From Acidovorax sp. (lineage in GTDB: Bacteria; Pseudomonadota; Gammaproteobacteria; Burkholderiales; Burkholderiaceae_C), in assembly GCF_021287135.1 (NCBI RefSeq), contig NZ_JAJTBB010000026.1:1-64000 (forward strand): a stretch of 64,000 nucleotides of DNA. Direction: 5' to 3'. Position 1 is the stretch's first letter. Every line of letters begins with the position of its first letter. The notes beneath the pieces were generated by a model. That model saw nothing but the letters and a program-made list of their open reading frames with translations, did no database searches and had not been told where the DNA came from. Below are positions 17,455 through 26,234 of this stretch, piece after piece. A program made the position numbers and the translations under genes.

Positions 17455-17793
17455 CATGCCGCAACCTGGGGGCTGCAAGGGCCGTTGCCGCGCCTGGCGG
17501 TTACACAAAAGATACAAGCATTTGCTACATTGCGCGCCGGGCTACAAGTCCACACAAAATTACCTAAAAACTCACAGCCAGAAGAGGGGCTGTACGCAGC
17601 ACGCGCATGCGCCGGGAGGGGGCGCACCGGCTGGCGACGCCCCCGTGGCCCGAGGCATTCCTTTTTCCAGTTCCTGCCCATCCTGCGGGTGCGCCGCCCT
17701 GAGCGCTGCGCCGGCAAGGCCGTGCGGGCCCGCGGGGGGACGGTGTTCGGGTGTTCTGGCGTGAAGCCGCCGACCGATTTGCAAGGAGCATTG
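17455..17793 (+). promoter_or_regulatory. 339-bp gene-free leader with probable promoter
   Basis: No gene is supported here. The segment 17500-17580 is clearly richer in A/T than its surroundings and contains TTACAC (17501-17506) and TACATT (17526-17531), a loose promoter-like pair with a 19-bp gap, plus a run of ACA-rich steps. This is the likely promoter region of the four-gene lipoprotein locus that starts at 17794, leaving a leader of about 250 bases. Confidence 0.35.
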
Positions 17794-19329
17794 ATGACGA
17801 CCACCGCCTTCCCGCCCCGTTTCCGCCCGCGCCTCGTCTGGGCACTGGCCCTGAGCGCCGCCCTGACCGGCTGCGCCACCATGCAGAGCCACGACAAGCT
17901 GGCCACCGACATGCAGTCGGCCGGCCGCTCGGGCGGCATTCCGGCCGCGCTGGCCAGCCTGGAGAGCACGGCCAAGACGGAAGAGGAAAAGACCGCGCTG
18001 CTCTACAACATGGAACGTGGCGAGCTGCTGCGCATGGACCGCCGCTACCCCGACAGCACCAACGCCTTCCTGCTGGCCGACAACAAGGTCAAGGAATGGG
18101 AGGAAACCGCCAAGACCAATCCAGCCAAGCTGATGGGCACCGTGGGCGCAGCCATCGTTAGCGAGCGGCTGAAGGTCTATGAAGGCCAGGACTACGAAAA
18201 GGTGTGGCTGACCACGCGCCTGGCCCTGAACCGCATGGCCGTGGGTGACTTCGAGAACGCCCGCGTGGACATCAAGCGCACGCACGAGCGCGAGGCCATC
18301 ATTGCCGAGTTCCGCGCCAAGGAAACCCTGGCGGCCGAAGAAGAGGCCAAGTCCAAGGGCGCCACCTCGGGCGGCAAGGAGCTCAACGGCTACCCGGTGG
18401 AAACGCTCAACGACCCCGAGGTGCTGGCCCTCAAGAACGGCTACTCCAACGCCCTCAGCCACTACCTCGCCGGCTTCCTGTATGAAATGCTCAATGAGCC
18501 CGGCCTGGCGGCGCCCGGCTACCGCAAGGCCATCGAGCTCAAGCCCGACACCCCCATCCTGGAAGAAGGCCTGCGCGGCCTGGACCAGCGCACCGGCTTC
18601 ACCTGGAAGCGCCGCCAGCGCATGACCGACGTGCTCTTCCTGGTCGAGGCGGGCGACGCCCCGGCGCGCAAGCCCAAGGCCTTCACCGTGCCCGTGCCCA
18701 CGGGCCGCGGCCTGGTCACGGCCAGCATTTCCTATCCGGTGATCGAGCCGTCCAAGGACGCTCCCCTCACGGTGATCTCTGCCGCCGGCACGGACCTCAA
18801 GCTGGAAAAGGTGGTGGACGTGAACGTGATGGCCCGCCGCGCGCTCAAGGACGAAATGCCGGGCATGGTGCTGCGCGGCTTCACCCGCGCCGTGGCCAAG
18901 GGCGTGCTGCAGAACGAGCTGCAAAAGCGCGGCGGCCTGATCGGCGGCATCATCGGTGCGGCCGCCTCGGTGGCCACCGAAGGGGCCGACGACCGCATGT
19001 GGCGCATGCTGCCCGGCCGCGTGTACGTGGCCCGCGGCTACCTGCCGCCCGGCGAACATGTGGTGAGCGTGAACGGCCGCCAGTTGCCCCAGCCCATCAA
19101 GATCGACGGCCAGTACGCCCTGGTGCCCCTGCGCATGTACGACAACAGCGTGCTGACCGGCGACGTGGCCATGCTGGGCCAGCTGCCCACCGTGGCGGCC
19201 GCCCCGCAGCCTGCCGCCGCGGAGACCACCACGACCGTGCGCACGACGACCACCACCACCACCCGCACGCGTTCGGCGCCCAAGGGCGCGGTCAAGTCCA
19301 CGTCCACTGCGCCGGCCGCCAAGAACTGA
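17794..19329 (+). CDS. COG3014-type lipoprotein with TPR-like region
   Basis: A 511-residue lipoprotein: signal with lipobox LTGC at about residue 27. It has a helical repeat region (about 40-260) with TPR-like spacing, including YSNALSHYLAGFLYEMLNEP, a C-terminal beta-rich domain with GGLIGGIIGAA, and a Thr/Arg-rich low-complexity tail. I place it in the uncharacterised COG3014 family, which is often found before YcfL and LpoB homologues, as here. It probably acts on the periplasmic face of the outer membrane. The ATG at 17794 follows AAGGAG at ideal spacing. Confidence 0.78.
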   Translation: MTTTAFPPRFRPRLVWALALSAALTGCATMQSHDKLATDMQSAGRSGGIPAALASLESTAKTEEEKTALLYNMERGELLRMDRRYPDSTNAFLLADNKVKEWEETAKTNPAKLMGTVGAAIVSERLKVYEGQDYEKVWLTTRLALNRMAVGDFENARVDIKRTHEREAIIAEFRAKETLAAEEEAKSKGATSGGKELNGYPVETLNDPEVLALKNGYSNALSHYLAGFLYEMLNEPGLAAPGYRKAIELKPDTPILEEGLRGLDQRTGFTWKRRQRMTDVLFLVEAGDAPARKPKAFTVPVPTGRGLVTASISYPVIEPSKDAPLTVISAAGTDLKLEKVVDVNVMARRALKDEMPGMVLRGFTRAVAKGVLQNELQKRGGLIGGIIGAAASVATEGADDRMWRMLPGRVYVARGYLPPGEHVVSVNGRQLPQPIKIDGQYALVPLRMYDNSVLTGDVAMLGQLPTVAAAPQPAAAETTTTVRTTTTTTTRTRSAPKGAVKSTSTAPAAKN

Positions 19330-19390
19330 GCGCGATTGCGCTGTGACGAACCCCCACCGATTGTTGTCCCCCTTCCAAGGAGCCCCAGGC

Positions 19391-19795
19391 ATGAGAACCC
19401 GCCTTGCTGTACCCGCTGCCGCTCTGTGCGCAGCCTTGATGATGACCCTGGCCGGCCCTGCCCAGGCCCAGCTGCATGACCCTGCCACCCCGCTGGCCGT
19501 GGCCTCCAAGATCGCCCTGCGCGGCGAGGCCAACAGCATCGCCGTGCGCGAGATGCGCATCGTGCGCAAGAACGACATCCTGGTCGTGCAGGCCGACATG
19601 GCCAACATGGGCCGCACCGACCGCACCGTGTTCTACCGCTTCAAGTGGCTGGACAACGTGGGCAACCAGGTGGGCGACGGCGAATCGTGGAAACAGATGA
19701 CCGTGCTGGGCCTGGGGCAGCAGACCGTGAAGAGCGTGGCGCCGACGAACGCTGCCGTGGATCTGCGCCTTGAAATGAATGTGGAGCCGCGCTGA
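19391..19795 (+). CDS. YcfL family (DUF1425) periplasmic protein
   Basis: A 134-residue protein with a signal peptide (about 1-26, AQAQ) and a single beta-sandwich-like domain with the pattern YRFKWLDNVGNQV (about residues 82-94) of the YcfL/DUF1425 family. In Escherichia coli ycfL sits directly before lpoB, and the same order is found here. Unlike E. coli YcfL there is no obvious lipobox before the cleavage site. AAGGAG precedes the ATG. Function not established. Confidence 0.78.
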   Translation: MRTRLAVPAAALCAALMMTLAGPAQAQLHDPATPLAVASKIALRGEANSIAVREMRIVRKNDILVVQADMANMGRTDRTVFYRFKWLDNVGNQVGDGESWKQMTVLGLGQQTVKSVAPTNAAVDLRLEMNVEPR

Positions 19796-19807
19796 AGACA
19801 TGAAGCA

Positions 19808-19924
19808 CCCCCTGAGTCGCTTCGCGCCTTCCCCCTCTCTCACGCTGCGCGTGGGAGGGGGACGCAGCCAGGGCGGCGGGGCGGCCCTTGCCCGGCTGCC
19901 CGCGCCTGCGTCGCGCCGGTTTCA
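19808..19924 (+). repeat. hairpin repeat (BOX-like), copy 1
   Basis: Shares with copies 2 and 3 the order CCCCTGAG, TTCGCGCCTTCCCCC, a central hairpin, GGGGGACGC, GGGGCGGCCCTTGC. Its inner hairpin arms are CACGC (19841-19845) and GCGTG (19849-19853). It fills most of the spacer between ycfL-like and lpoB genes. Confidence 0.88.
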
Positions 19925-19974
19925 ACCGTTAGCTGCAGTGTGAACTGCTATGTCTTACTAAGGAACACCAAACC

Positions 19975-20589
19975 ATGACCCAAAATCCCATCCAGCGCAC
20001 TGCGCTCATCCTGGCCTTTGCCGCCAGCACCCTGGCCCTGTCGGCCTGCCAGAACCTGTCCTCGCCCACCGTGCGTTTCGACCGCCAGGTCAACTACGGC
20101 GACGCCAAGGCCGTCGAGCTGGTCACCAACGAATTCGGCTCCACCGACCTGCAGATGATTGCCGAGAAGATGACCGGCGGCCTGCTCGAAACCGGCATCT
20201 TCCAGGGCCGTCCCACGGTGACGATCTCCACGGTGAAGAACAAGACCAGCGAGTACATCGACACCACCAACGTGATGAACTCCATCCAGACCGCGCTGGT
20301 CAAGTCGGGCAAGGTGCGCTTCGTGCGTTCCATCAACGAGATGCAGGCCGGCGTGGACGAGCTGCAGCGCCAAAACCAGAGCGGCCTGTACAAGCAGGGC
20401 ACCACCGCCAAGGTCGGCCAGATGACCGCGGCCAAGTACAGCATGGAGGGCGAGCTGACCAGCATCGTCAAGCAGAACAACACGACCAAGGACGTGTACT
20501 ACAAGTTCACGCTGAAGCTGTTTGATGTGCAGGAAGGCACGATCGAGTGGCAGGACGAAAAGGAAATCCGCAAAACGAGTAAGCGCTGA
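19975..20589 (+). CDS. lpoB: penicillin-binding protein activator LpoB
   Basis: A 204-residue outer-membrane lipoprotein with lipobox LSAC (cysteine at about residue 25). The mature domain has the LpoB/CsgG-like alpha/beta pattern, with LVTNEFGSTDLQMIAEKM, FQGRPTVTISTVKNKTSEYI and YSMEGELTSIVKQ. In E. coli LpoB crosses the periplasm to activate PBP1b; the long disordered proline-rich linker of enterobacterial LpoB is missing here, which is usual outside that group. AAGGAA precedes the ATG. The mRNA upstream and downstream carries the BOX-like repeat. Confidence 0.85.
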   Translation: MTQNPIQRTALILAFAASTLALSACQNLSSPTVRFDRQVNYGDAKAVELVTNEFGSTDLQMIAEKMTGGLLETGIFQGRPTVTISTVKNKTSEYIDTTNVMNSIQTALVKSGKVRFVRSINEMQAGVDELQRQNQSGLYKQGTTAKVGQMTAAKYSMEGELTSIVKQNNTTKDVYYKFTLKLFDVQEGTIEWQDEKEIRKTSKR

Positions 20590-20596
20590 AGCAGGA

Positions 20597-20725
20597 CATC
20601 CCCCTGAGGCGCTGCGCGCCTTCCCCCTTCTCTCGAACTGCTGCGCAGTTCGGGAAGGGGGACGCCGCCAGCGCTGCGGGGCGGCCCTTGCGCGGCGGCC
20701 GCTGGTCTGGGCCGCGCCAGTTTCG
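20597..20725 (+). repeat. hairpin repeat (BOX-like), copy 2
   Basis: Same order of blocks as copy 1 and the same orientation. The inner arms are CGAACTGC (20634-20641) and GCAGTTCG (20645-20652), a perfect pairing with a sequence different from copies 1 and 3. Flanking CCCCCTTC and GAAGGGGG extend the stem. Lies between lpoB and the CsgG-like gene. Confidence 0.9.
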
Positions 20726-20797
20726 AAGGATGTCGGTGCTATTGCTCGCATCCCTCGATAAATCCATGAATTCCTGTTAGCTCACAAGGAGCATCAC

Positions 20798-21760
20798 ATG
20801 CAACGCAGAACCACCTTGCACACGGCCCTGGCCGTGATCGCGGCCACCACGCTGGCCTGGGGCGCGGGCGCGCAGGCGCAGCAGCCGGGCGCGGCGCCCA
20901 AGATCGCCGTGACCGACCTGGCCTACGCCCAGCGCGTGTCCGAATACTTCGTGGCCGGCACCTACCAGCGCAGCAGCCAGATGAGCGCGCAGGGCAGCCA
21001 GGGCGGCGGCTACAGCCACGGCATGTACGGCGGCGGTGGCTCGTACTCGGGCCAGCAGTCCATGCAGGCGTCCGAGCAGGCCAGCGGCACCTATGTGGCC
21101 GGGCGCTACAGCTACATCGAGCAGCGCGAGCTGGGCGGCTACACCAACGACATCAAGGGCGCCATCCTGCAGGGCACCTATTTCAAGCTGGTGCAGGGCA
21201 AGGGTTTTGACGCCGGCAAGCCCCAGCCCAGCAAGGCGGAGCAGGTGCTCAACCAGGTGCAGGGCGGCAAGATGGCCACGCCGCAGGTGCAGCCCCAGGT
21301 CAACGACGTGATCGCCCGCATCAAGAAGGGCGAGTTCAACGGCGCCGACTACGTGCTCTTCGGCGTGGTGTCGAGCATCGAGTTCACCGACGCGCTTTCC
21401 CCCCTGCAAGGCACCACCAGCGCCACGCGCCAGTACGGCCTGCAGCTGCTGGCGGACTTCTCGCTCATCAACACCAAGACGTACGAGATCAAGGCCGCGT
21501 TCTCCGCCCAGGGCGAGGGCAACGACACCAAGATCCTGTCCAACCGCGGCGACATCGCGCCGCCCAACCGTGCCAAGGTGATGCGCGAGACCTCGCTGTC
21601 GCTGGCGCAGGACGTGTACCAGCAGCTCGCCATGCAGCTGGGCTACTCCGACCCGAACCTGGCCCGCGGCGTGCGCCCGGCGCCCATGTACCCCCAGGGC
21701 GGCCAGCCCATGCCCGTGCCGGTGCCCCAGCAGCCGGAGCAGGTCATCATCCTGAAGTAA
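20798..21760 (+). CDS. CsgG/LpoB-like periplasmic protein
   Basis: A 320-residue exported protein with signal peptide (about 1-28) and no lipobox. After the start of the mature part (KIAVTDLAYAQRVSEYF) there is a Gly/Ser/Tyr-rich insertion (about residues 65-95), then ADYVLFGVVSSIEF, LLADFSLINTKTYEI and a C-terminal helix SLSLAQDVYQQLAMQLGY, a layout like the CsgG/LpoB nucleotide-like fold. It ends in a Pro/Gln tail. It may be a second, lpoB-related partner in the same pathway; its real role is unknown. AAGGAG precedes the ATG. Confidence 0.72.
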   Translation: MQRRTTLHTALAVIAATTLAWGAGAQAQQPGAAPKIAVTDLAYAQRVSEYFVAGTYQRSSQMSAQGSQGGGYSHGMYGGGGSYSGQQSMQASEQASGTYVAGRYSYIEQRELGGYTNDIKGAILQGTYFKLVQGKGFDAGKPQPSKAEQVLNQVQGGKMATPQVQPQVNDVIARIKKGEFNGADYVLFGVVSSIEFTDALSPLQGTTSATRQYGLQLLADFSLINTKTYEIKAAFSAQGEGNDTKILSNRGDIAPPNRAKVMRETSLSLAQDVYQQLAMQLGYSDPNLARGVRPAPMYPQGGQPMPVPVPQQPEQVIILK

Positions 21761-21880
21761 CGGGCGGGCAGCGCGCCCCTGAAGGGGCTGGCGGGTTTCC
21801 GGTGAGGTTCGCCGGCCTGCCAGCGCCCTGCGTTGCAGCCCCCGGCCCCGGGGCTTGCGCAGTCGTGCCAGACTTCAGGG

Positions 21881-23023
21881 GTGCGTAATCTCAAAAACCT
21901 TCTTGTGGGTGCCGCAGCCCGGCTGCGGTGTCCGGGCCGCGCGCCGCTGGCCCTTGCCGTCTCGCTGGCGGCCGTTCTGGCCCTGGGCGGGTGCGCCGCG
22001 CCGCCGCCGTTCTATGCGGCTGCGGCCTCCGAATCGCTGGCGGATGTGTACGGCAAGGAGGCCTCTTCGGGGGCTTCCACCGGGGCCTCTCCCGGAGCCT
22101 CTTCTGCGCCCGCCCAGGCGCCTGCGGCGCCGGCCCCTAGCCCTTCCGAACCCGTCTTCGTCCGCCACCCGCTTCCCGGGGTGGGCGGCGCCACGCTGCA
22201 AGCCCTGGTGCGCGATGCGCGTACGGCGCCGCGGCGCTACCGGGTCATCGTCATCCCCGGCTCGGGTTGCGCCGGGATGGGCAGCATTGCCGACCGCTAT
22301 TTCGCCGGCCTGCTGCATGCGCAAGTGCTGGTGCTGCACAAGCCGGGCGTGGACCCGCAGGCGCGCACCGCACCGGGCGACTGTGGCCGCGACTTCGTGC
22401 AGCAGGACCGCTTGTCCACCTGGCTTGCGCATGCCCGGGCGGCCCTGCAGGCCGATGCACGGGAGCGTGCCCAGGCGGGCGCCCCCGAGCTGCCCCAGCT
22501 GCTGGTAGGAATCTCCGAAGGCGCCGAGCTGCTGCCGGCGCTGGCGCCCGAGGTGCCGCAGCTGGCGGGCCTGGTGGTGCTGTCCTCCAGTGGCCTGGAC
22601 CCCCAGGAGGCCGGAGCCCTGCAGGCGCAACGCCTGGAGGCACAGGCCGACTGGCAGGCCCTGGGCGAAGCCCAGGCGGGCGGGCGGGCCGACAGCGCCG
22701 TGCTGCAGGGCCGCAGCCTGGGGTATTGGCGCGATCTGTGGAACTGGCCCCTGACCCTGCCGCTGGTGCAAAGCCCCTGGCCGCTCCTGCAGGTGTGGGG
22801 CAGCGACGATGCCCTGGTACCCGCTGCGGCGTACGAGCGCTTTGCGCGCCTGGCCGCCGTGCGGGCGGTGCCGTACTGCGGCCGCCGCCTGGACGGAGCC
22901 GACCACGGCCTGCAGCGCCGCGCGGAAGGCATGGATGCGGTGCAGTTGGTGTGGTCCTGGGTCGAGCAATGGGCCCGCACCCCGTCGGGGGGGCTGTGCG
23001 GGCCGCTGCTGCTGCAGCCCTGA
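21881..23023 (+). CDS. lipoprotein alpha/beta hydrolase
   Basis: About 380 residues starting at GTG 21881. The signal ends in a lipobox LGGC (about residue 38). After an Ala/Ser/Pro linker there is an alpha/beta hydrolase-like domain: VIVIPGSGCAGMG (oxyanion strand), VGISEGAEL with the nucleophile Ser, WGSDDALVP with a possible acid and DGADHGLQ with His. All triad positions seem occupied, though overall similarity to known families is low. Probably anchored in the outer membrane, acting on esters or peptides in the periplasm. An ATG at 21833 is an alternative start, less likely. Confidence 0.68.
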   Translation: MRNLKNLLVGAAARLRCPGRAPLALAVSLAAVLALGGCAAPPPFYAAAASESLADVYGKEASSGASTGASPGASSAPAQAPAAPAPSPSEPVFVRHPLPGVGGATLQALVRDARTAPRRYRVIVIPGSGCAGMGSIADRYFAGLLHAQVLVLHKPGVDPQARTAPGDCGRDFVQQDRLSTWLAHARAALQADARERAQAGAPELPQLLVGISEGAELLPALAPEVPQLAGLVVLSSSGLDPQEAGALQAQRLEAQADWQALGEAQAGGRADSAVLQGRSLGYWRDLWNWPLTLPLVQSPWPLLQVWGSDDALVPAAAYERFARLAAVRAVPYCGRRLDGADHGLQRRAEGMDAVQLVWSWVEQWARTPSGGLCGPLLLQP

Positions 23024-23048
23024 CGGATGTGACGGGCGGCGGCCCGGA

Positions 23049-24011
23049 TCAGGCCACGGATTCCGCAGCGCCCGCCTGCTGGCCGAAGAACCGCCCCGGC
23101 GGCAGGCCCACCGTGCGGCGCACCATCGCGCTGAATGCGCTCGGGCTGTAGCCCAGCTCTGCAGCAATCTGGCCCATGGGCATGCGGCCGGCGGCCAGCG
23201 CCACGGCCTTGGCCAGGATCACCTGCTGGCGCCACTGGGTGAAGGTGCTGCCCAGCTCCGCACGAAACAGCCTTGCCACGGTGCGCGGGCTGGCGCCGGT
23301 GTCCTGCGCCCAGTCGGCGAGGGTCTCGTGGCGCGTGGGGTCGGCCAGCACGGCTTCGCACAGGTGCAGCAGGCGCTTGTCCTGCGGCAGGTCCACGCCC
23401 AGCTTCACGGCGGCGGCGCGGGCCAGTTCGTCCTGGATGAGGGCGCTCAGGTGCTGCTCGCGCAGCCGCTCGGCCGGCGTCGGTGCGGGGCCGCCGTCGG
23501 GGGTGGTGGGCATCTCGCGCACCAGGGCCCGCAGCAGGTCCGACACCTCCAGCACGCGGCACTGGCGCCAGTCGGGTAGGCCCGTGTCCGGCGCGGCATC
23601 GTGCGGCCGGCCACGGCCTGGCGCACCTTCGGCGCCCAGTGCGCCCGGCCCGCACCGGCCGCGTGGCTGGTGGAAGTACAGCGTGCGCAAGTCCGCGTCC
23701 TCCACCATGGTCACGGCGTGCCGCACACCGGGCGGGATCCACAGCGCCCGCGAGGGCGGCACGATGTAGGTGCCGTGGCTTACTGTCAGGCGGATCACGC
23801 CGGTGGTCGAGATCGCCACCTGGGCCCAGGGGTGGCTGTGCGGCATCACCTGCGTGTCGGCGGCCAGCCAGCGCAGCTTGGCGCGCACGGGGCGCGCGCT
23901 GGTGGGCACGAACAGCTCGGGCGTGAGCGAGTCCACATAGGCGATCCCCCGCCGTTCCCGGGGCAGCACGGCGGCGGCGGGGTGCGGGGGCCGTAAGGCG
24001 GGTGTTGGCAT
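23049..24011 (-). CDS. AraC family transcriptional regulator with cupin domain
   Basis: A 320-residue regulator. The N-terminal half is a cupin (HSHPWAQVAISTTG, about residues 58-71, and IPPGVRHAV, about 92-100) that may sense a ligand. The C-terminal half has the two helix-turn-helix motifs of AraC proteins (TLADWAQDTGASPRTVARLF and MPMGQIAAELGYSPSAFSAM). It is divergent from the MFS gene, with 65 bp between the starts, and very likely controls that transporter, as is common for this pair. Confidence 0.88.
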   Translation of the reverse strand: MPTPALRPPHPAAAVLPRERRGIAYVDSLTPELFVPTSARPVRAKLRWLAADTQVMPHSHPWAQVAISTTGVIRLTVSHGTYIVPPSRALWIPPGVRHAVTMVEDADLRTLYFHQPRGRCGPGALGAEGAPGRGRPHDAAPDTGLPDWRQCRVLEVSDLLRALVREMPTTPDGGPAPTPAERLREQHLSALIQDELARAAAVKLGVDLPQDKRLLHLCEAVLADPTRHETLADWAQDTGASPRTVARLFRAELGSTFTQWRQQVILAKAVALAAGRMPMGQIAAELGYSPSAFSAMVRRTVGLPPGRFFGQQAGAAESVA

Positions 24012-24076
24012 GTTTGCGACAGAAGTTGTCCGTCTATCGTAAACCTGCCGCGGTCGGCCTGCCTAAGATCAAGTCC

Positions 24077-25345
24077 ATGACCCAGCCTTCCGCCCCCCAC
24101 GCCTCCGCCCCGGTGCCCCTGCGCCAGGATGCCCGCACGATCGGACTGATCGGCCTGGCCCACGGCAGCTCCCACTTCTTCCACATGCTGCTGCCGCCGC
24201 TGTTCCCCTGGCTGATCGGCGAATTCGGTTTCAGCTATTCCGAGCTGGGGCTCCTGGTCTCCGTGTTTTTCGTCATCTCGGGCGTGGGCCAGGCGCTGTC
24301 GGGTTTTCTGGTGGACCGGGTGGGTGCCCGGCCGGTGATGTTCTTTGCGCTGTCGAGTTTCGCGGCCGCCGGCCTCGTGGCGGGCACCGCGCAGGGCTAC
24401 ACCGGGCTGCTGGTGGCCGCTGCGCTGGCGGGCCTGGGCAACGCGCCGTTTCACCCGGTGGACTTCACCATCCTGAACAAGCGGGTGTCGCCGCAGCGGC
24501 TGGGCCACGGCTTCTCGGTGCACGGCATCAGCGGCAACCTCGGCTGGGCCACGGCGCCCGTCTTCATGGCCGGCATTGCCACGGCCACGGGCTCGTGGCG
24601 CACGGCCTGCCTGTGCGGCGGCCTGCTGGCCCTCACGGTGCTGGCCATCATGGTGTGGAACCGCGACGCTCTCGACGACCGCCAGGGCGCCTGGGCGCAC
24701 CAGGCCAAGGGCGGGGCAGGGGCTGCCAAGCCCGAACACCCCATGGCCTTCCTCAAGCTGCCCTCGGTGTGGCTGTGCTTCTCGTTCTTCTTCTGGAGCA
24801 CCTGCGCATTGAGCGCCATCCAGAGCTTTGCCAGCCCCGCGCTCAAGAGCATGTACGGCCTGCCGCTGAGCGTGACGGCCATGGTGGTCACCGGCTACAT
24901 GCTGTGCGGCGCGGCGGGCATGCTGGTGGGCGGCTTCCTGGTGGGGCGCGTGCAGCGGCTGGAGAAGATCATCTCGGTGTGCCTGCTGGGCTCGGCCGCC
25001 CTGCTGGTGGTGGTGGCTTCGGGGCTGCTGCCGGGCATGGCGGCGCTGGTCGTGGCCTCGGTGGCCGGGTTGGGCACAGGTCTGGCCGGCCCCTCGCGCG
25101 ACATGCTCATCAAGCGCGCCGCGCCCCCCGGGGCCACGGGCCGCGTGTATGGCACGGTGTACTCGGGCCTGGACCTGGGCTTTTGCCTGGCGGCGCCGGT
25201 GTTCGGCGCCATGCTGGACCACGGCATGACGGCGGGCATCTTCTATGGCTCGGCCGTGACCCTGGCGCTGAGCGTGGTGTCGGCGGCGCTCGTGGGCGTG
25301 GGCGTGGCGGCGCGGGCTGCGCGGCCCCTGGCGGCGGCGGCCTGA
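24077..25345 (+). CDS. MFS transporter
   Basis: A 422-residue major facilitator protein with about 12 hydrophobic helices, a DRVGARPV loop between helices 2 and 3 (about residues 80-87), and a central charged cytoplasmic loop (about 195-225). The N-terminus GLIGLAHGSSHFFHMLLPPLF resembles the fosmidomycin-resistance-like branch of the superfamily. The substrate is not predictable. The pair TTGCGA (24013-24018) and TATCGT (24035-24040), 16 bp apart, is a weak candidate promoter. The start ATG at 24077 removes an unlikely basic extension. Confidence 0.87.
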   Translation: MTQPSAPHASAPVPLRQDARTIGLIGLAHGSSHFFHMLLPPLFPWLIGEFGFSYSELGLLVSVFFVISGVGQALSGFLVDRVGARPVMFFALSSFAAAGLVAGTAQGYTGLLVAAALAGLGNAPFHPVDFTILNKRVSPQRLGHGFSVHGISGNLGWATAPVFMAGIATATGSWRTACLCGGLLALTVLAIMVWNRDALDDRQGAWAHQAKGGAGAAKPEHPMAFLKLPSVWLCFSFFFWSTCALSAIQSFASPALKSMYGLPLSVTAMVVTGYMLCGAAGMLVGGFLVGRVQRLEKIISVCLLGSAALLVVVASGLLPGMAALVVASVAGLGTGLAGPSRDMLIKRAAPPGATGRVYGTVYSGLDLGFCLAAPVFGAMLDHGMTAGIFYGSAVTLALSVVSAALVGVGVAARAARPLAAAA

Positions 25346-25367
25346 GGGCGCCGGGTATCCTCGGGCC

Positions 25368-25607
25368 ATGCCATTTCCCCTCGAAGAACGCCGCGCCTTG
25401 CTCGGTGTGAAGGGCGTGGGCCCCACGGTGGTTGCCCGGCTGGAGCAGATGGGCTTTGAATCGCTGGCGCATCTGGGCAAGGCCAATGCCCTGGACATTG
25501 TTTCCACGGCCTCGGCCATGGTGGGCTCCACCTGCTGGAAGAACAGTCCCCAGGCCCGTGCTGCCATCCAGGCGGCCATTGCACTGGCCCAGTCGCGGGC
25601 GGCTTGA
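25368..25607 (+). CDS. small helix-hairpin-helix protein (Cdd1/pathogenicity-locus type)
   Basis: A 79-residue protein with a helix-hairpin-helix motif, LLGVKGVGPTVVARLEQMGF (residues 11-30), followed by SLAHLGKANALDIV. It resembles the family annotated as pathogenicity locus or Cdd1 (PF11731), small proteins likely to bind DNA without sequence specificity. It follows the MFS gene by 22 bp. Function unknown. Confidence 0.75.
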   Translation: MPFPLEERRALLGVKGVGPTVVARLEQMGFESLAHLGKANALDIVSTASAMVGSTCWKNSPQARAAIQAAIALAQSRAA

Positions 25608-25708
25608 CCTTCGGGCTGCACGCCGGGCCGTCGTGTGTTGCAATGCGGCCCGGCGCGGGGCATCCGGTGCCCCGGCCGTTGCTTCACATCCTTTCAGGAA
25701 TCCCCTCC

Positions 25709-26221
25709 ATGACTTCGCCGCTGTACAACGCCAGTGTTCCCGTGTTCCGCCAGATGCTCGGTTCGCTCAAAGACATCCTGGCCAAGACCGAAGCCCACGC
25801 CACGGCCCGCAAGATCGAGCCGGACGCCCTGCTGCAGGACCGGCTCTTCCCCGACATGTTCCCCATGGCCCGGCAGGTGCTGATCGCCTGTGATTTTGCG
25901 AAGGGGGTGGCAGCACGCCTGGCGGGCGTGGCGGTGCCGTCGTTTCCCGACCCTGAGCGCCCCGGTTTTGCCGACCTGCGCGAGCGCATCGAGACCGTGC
26001 TGGCGTTTATCGACGGCCTGCCGCAGGAGGCGTTTGCCGACGCGGCCACGCGCCAGATCACCGTCCAGCCCGGCACGCCGCGCGAACGGCAGTTCGTGGG
26101 AGAGCAATACCTGCTGCACTACGGCCTGCCGCAGTTTTTCTTCCATGTGACCACCGCCTATGCCCTGGCCCGCCACAACGGTGTGGAGCTGGGCAAGCGC
26201 GATTACATGGGCCAGTTCTGA
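25709..26221 (+). CDS. DUF1993 domain protein
   Basis: A 170-residue soluble helical protein matching DUF1993, with the N-terminal SVPVFRQMLGSLKDILAKTE, a central RLFPDMFPMARQVLIACDFAKG and the C-terminal YLLHYGLPQFFFHVTTAYALARHNGVELGKRDY. The family has the look of a DinB-like four-helix bundle; its function is unknown. The start at 25709 fits the family N-terminus. The next gene begins 13 bp after the stop. Confidence 0.88.
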   Translation: MTSPLYNASVPVFRQMLGSLKDILAKTEAHATARKIEPDALLQDRLFPDMFPMARQVLIACDFAKGVAARLAGVAVPSFPDPERPGFADLRERIETVLAFIDGLPQEAFADAATRQITVQPGTPRERQFVGEQYLLHYGLPQFFFHVTTAYALARHNGVELGKRDYMGQF

Positions 26222-26234
26222 GGCTGGGACTGCC

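Noticed and set aside
21775..21788. Hairpin GCCCC-TGAA-GGGGC after the CsgG-like gene
   Set aside because: Five base pairs with no T-run after it; too weak to list as a terminator.
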